This document shows positions 5,893 to 6,374 of a stretch of DNA of 6,374 bases, in pieces (positions within the stretch are counted from its first letter, which is position 1; the number at the start of each line of letters is the position of its first letter). The notes beneath the pieces are model-generated. The model saw nothing but the letters and a program-made list of their open reading frames with translations. It was not told the origin of the DNA and made no database searches. A program made the translations under genes and the position numbers. Source of the DNA: Actinobacteria bacterium UBA3120 (GTDB taxonomy: Bacteria > Actinomycetota > Actinomycetes > S36-B12); the NCBI GenBank assembly GCA_002365735.1, contig DEZY01000163.1, positions 1-6,374 on the forward strand, given 5' to 3'.

Positions 5893-5933
5893 TTACAGGC
5901 TTGATTAGCGTAAAACGGGCATATTGCCTGTAA
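5893..5933 (-). promoter_or_regulatory. Candidate promoter framed by an inverted repeat, upstream of DUF805
   Basis: TTACAGGC (5893-5900) and GCCTGTAA (5926-5933) are a perfect 8-bp inverted repeat 25 bp apart. On the minus strand TTACAG (5928-5933) can act as -35 and GCTAAT (5904-5909) as -10, with 18 bp between, placing the transcript start at about 5897 within the second arm. A repressor dimer or looped structure could therefore cover the core promoter. The promoter match is moderate, and the operator role is inference. Confidence 0.4.
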
Positions 5934-6014
5934 CTTCGTACATATTTCGAACGACAGCCTGATTTGTGAGCGAGCACCTTGGATCGCTGTGGTCGGAGAG
6001 CTCGGATTATGTGA

Positions 6015-6085
6015 AATGTAAAAGGGGCCGCCCACCGGGAGCGGCCCCTTCTAAAACGAACTATGAGAAAGAACTAATTGTTAGT
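6015..6085 (-). repeat. Terminator-containing direct repeat, copy B
   Basis: Second copy of the repeat at 5371-5440, covering the rplI terminator, the spacer and the very end of rplI. Outside the hairpin it is richer in A (plus strand) than copy A. Copy B contains TAG (minus, 6074-6076) where the DUF805 stop sits in copy A, while rplI itself stops slightly earlier at TAA 6081-6083. Confidence 0.75.
6022..6050 (-). terminator. Intrinsic terminator of rplI
   Basis: A perfect 10-bp stem (AAGGGGCCGC at 6022-6031 with GCGGCCCCTT at 6041-6050) and a 9-nt loop, 30 nt after the rplI stop codon. On the minus strand it is followed by TTTTAC, a short T-tract. A-runs on the far side could let it work weakly in the plus direction too, but no plus-strand gene is nearby. 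Confidence 0.87.
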
Positions 6086-6374
6086 CAGCTGAAACAACAA
6101 ACTGCACATTGGCGCTTACACCTGGGTGCACGTCAACTGTTGCCTTGTGATTTCCCACTGTTTTGATCGCGCCGGCAAGGTGCACCTTGCGCTTATCAAT
6201 TGAAATATCGCCAGCGGCTTTCACCGCTGAGGCGATATCTGCCGTTGTAATGGAACCGAAGAGTCTGCCGGTCGCGCCAGCTTTGGCGGGAACGACAATC
6301 ACCATTGATTCAAGTGATTGCTTGATTTCATTTGCATGATCACGGTCGCGTACCTCGCGCACCTTGCGGGCACG
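6081..6374 (-). CDS. rplI: 50S ribosomal protein L9, C-terminal part
   Basis: The frame is open from the right edge to TAA at 6081-6083 and gives the last 97 residues of L9, a protein of about 150 residues that binds 23S rRNA at the base of the L1 stalk. Visible are the end of the long connecting helix (RARKVREVRDRDHANEIK) and the C-terminal RNA-binding domain: VVPAKAGATGRLFGSITTAD, IASAVKAAG, DKRKVHLAGAIKTVG and a final strand ending in VVSAD. GRLFGS(I/V)T is the family signature of this domain. The N-terminal domain and start codon lie beyond the window. In actinobacteria the gene usually closes an rpsF-ssb-rpsR-rplI cluster; here a strong terminator follows directly, then the unrelated DUF805 gene, so dnaB is not immediately downstream. 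Confidence 0.97.
   Translation of the reverse strand, partial: RARKVREVRDRDHANEIKQSLESMVIVVPAKAGATGRLFGSITTADIASAVKAAGDISIDKRKVHLAGAIKTVGNHKATVDVHPGVSANVQFVVSAD

Noticed and set aside
5840..5977. 46-residue N-terminal extension of the DUF805 protein from an ATG at 5977
   Set aside because: It would run through the candidate promoter and ribosome binding site, has no DUF805-like content, and the GTG at 5839 gives the normal family start.

Overview
The window looks like a chromosomal segment of an actinobacterium, perhaps a small-genome aquatic lineage. The basis is the ribosomal protein L9 C-terminus at the right edge, which reads like actinobacterial L9 proteins, together with moderate GC, clear AGGAGG-type ribosome binding sites, GTG starts and a Sec-secreted protein typical of that group. 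The lineage below phylum is a guess.

Layout, left to right. At 1-201 (minus) is the N-terminus of a small secreted protein that runs off the left edge. At 202-761 there is no intact gene, but 399-551 (plus) holds the C-terminal remnant of an amidohydrolase, cut off upstream by a stop and apparently frameshifted downstream. From 762 to 3444 four plus-strand genes follow: a four-helix membrane protein (762-1196), a secreted four-cysteine protein (1277-1810), a choloylglycine hydrolase-family Ntn hydrolase with an intact Cys2 nucleophile (1853-2845), and a low-molecular-weight protein tyrosine phosphatase (2923-3444). These meet, almost end to end, a set of minus-strand genes: a multi-pass membrane protein (3448-4167), a GNAT-like acyltransferase with an extra C-terminal domain (4328-5341), a DUF805 membrane protein (5429-5839, GTG start), and rplI (6081 to beyond the right edge).

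Each minus-strand gene from rplI to the GNAT gene ends in a hairpin, so they are probably separate transcription units rather than one operon. The hairpins after rplI and after the DUF805 gene are nearly identical and lie in a longer diverged direct repeat of about 70 bp that includes the DUF805 stop codon. A promoter-like sequence with a flanking inverted repeat lies upstream of the DUF805 gene, and an 11-bp perfect direct repeat lies just upstream of the 3448-4167 gene.

I see no CRISPR array, tRNA, rRNA, insertion sequence, toxin-antitoxin pair or defence system. The most informative unusual features are the decayed amidohydrolase, the duplicated terminator module, and a cytoplasmic choloylglycine hydrolase relative that carries Tyr where bile salt hydrolases carry Asn.
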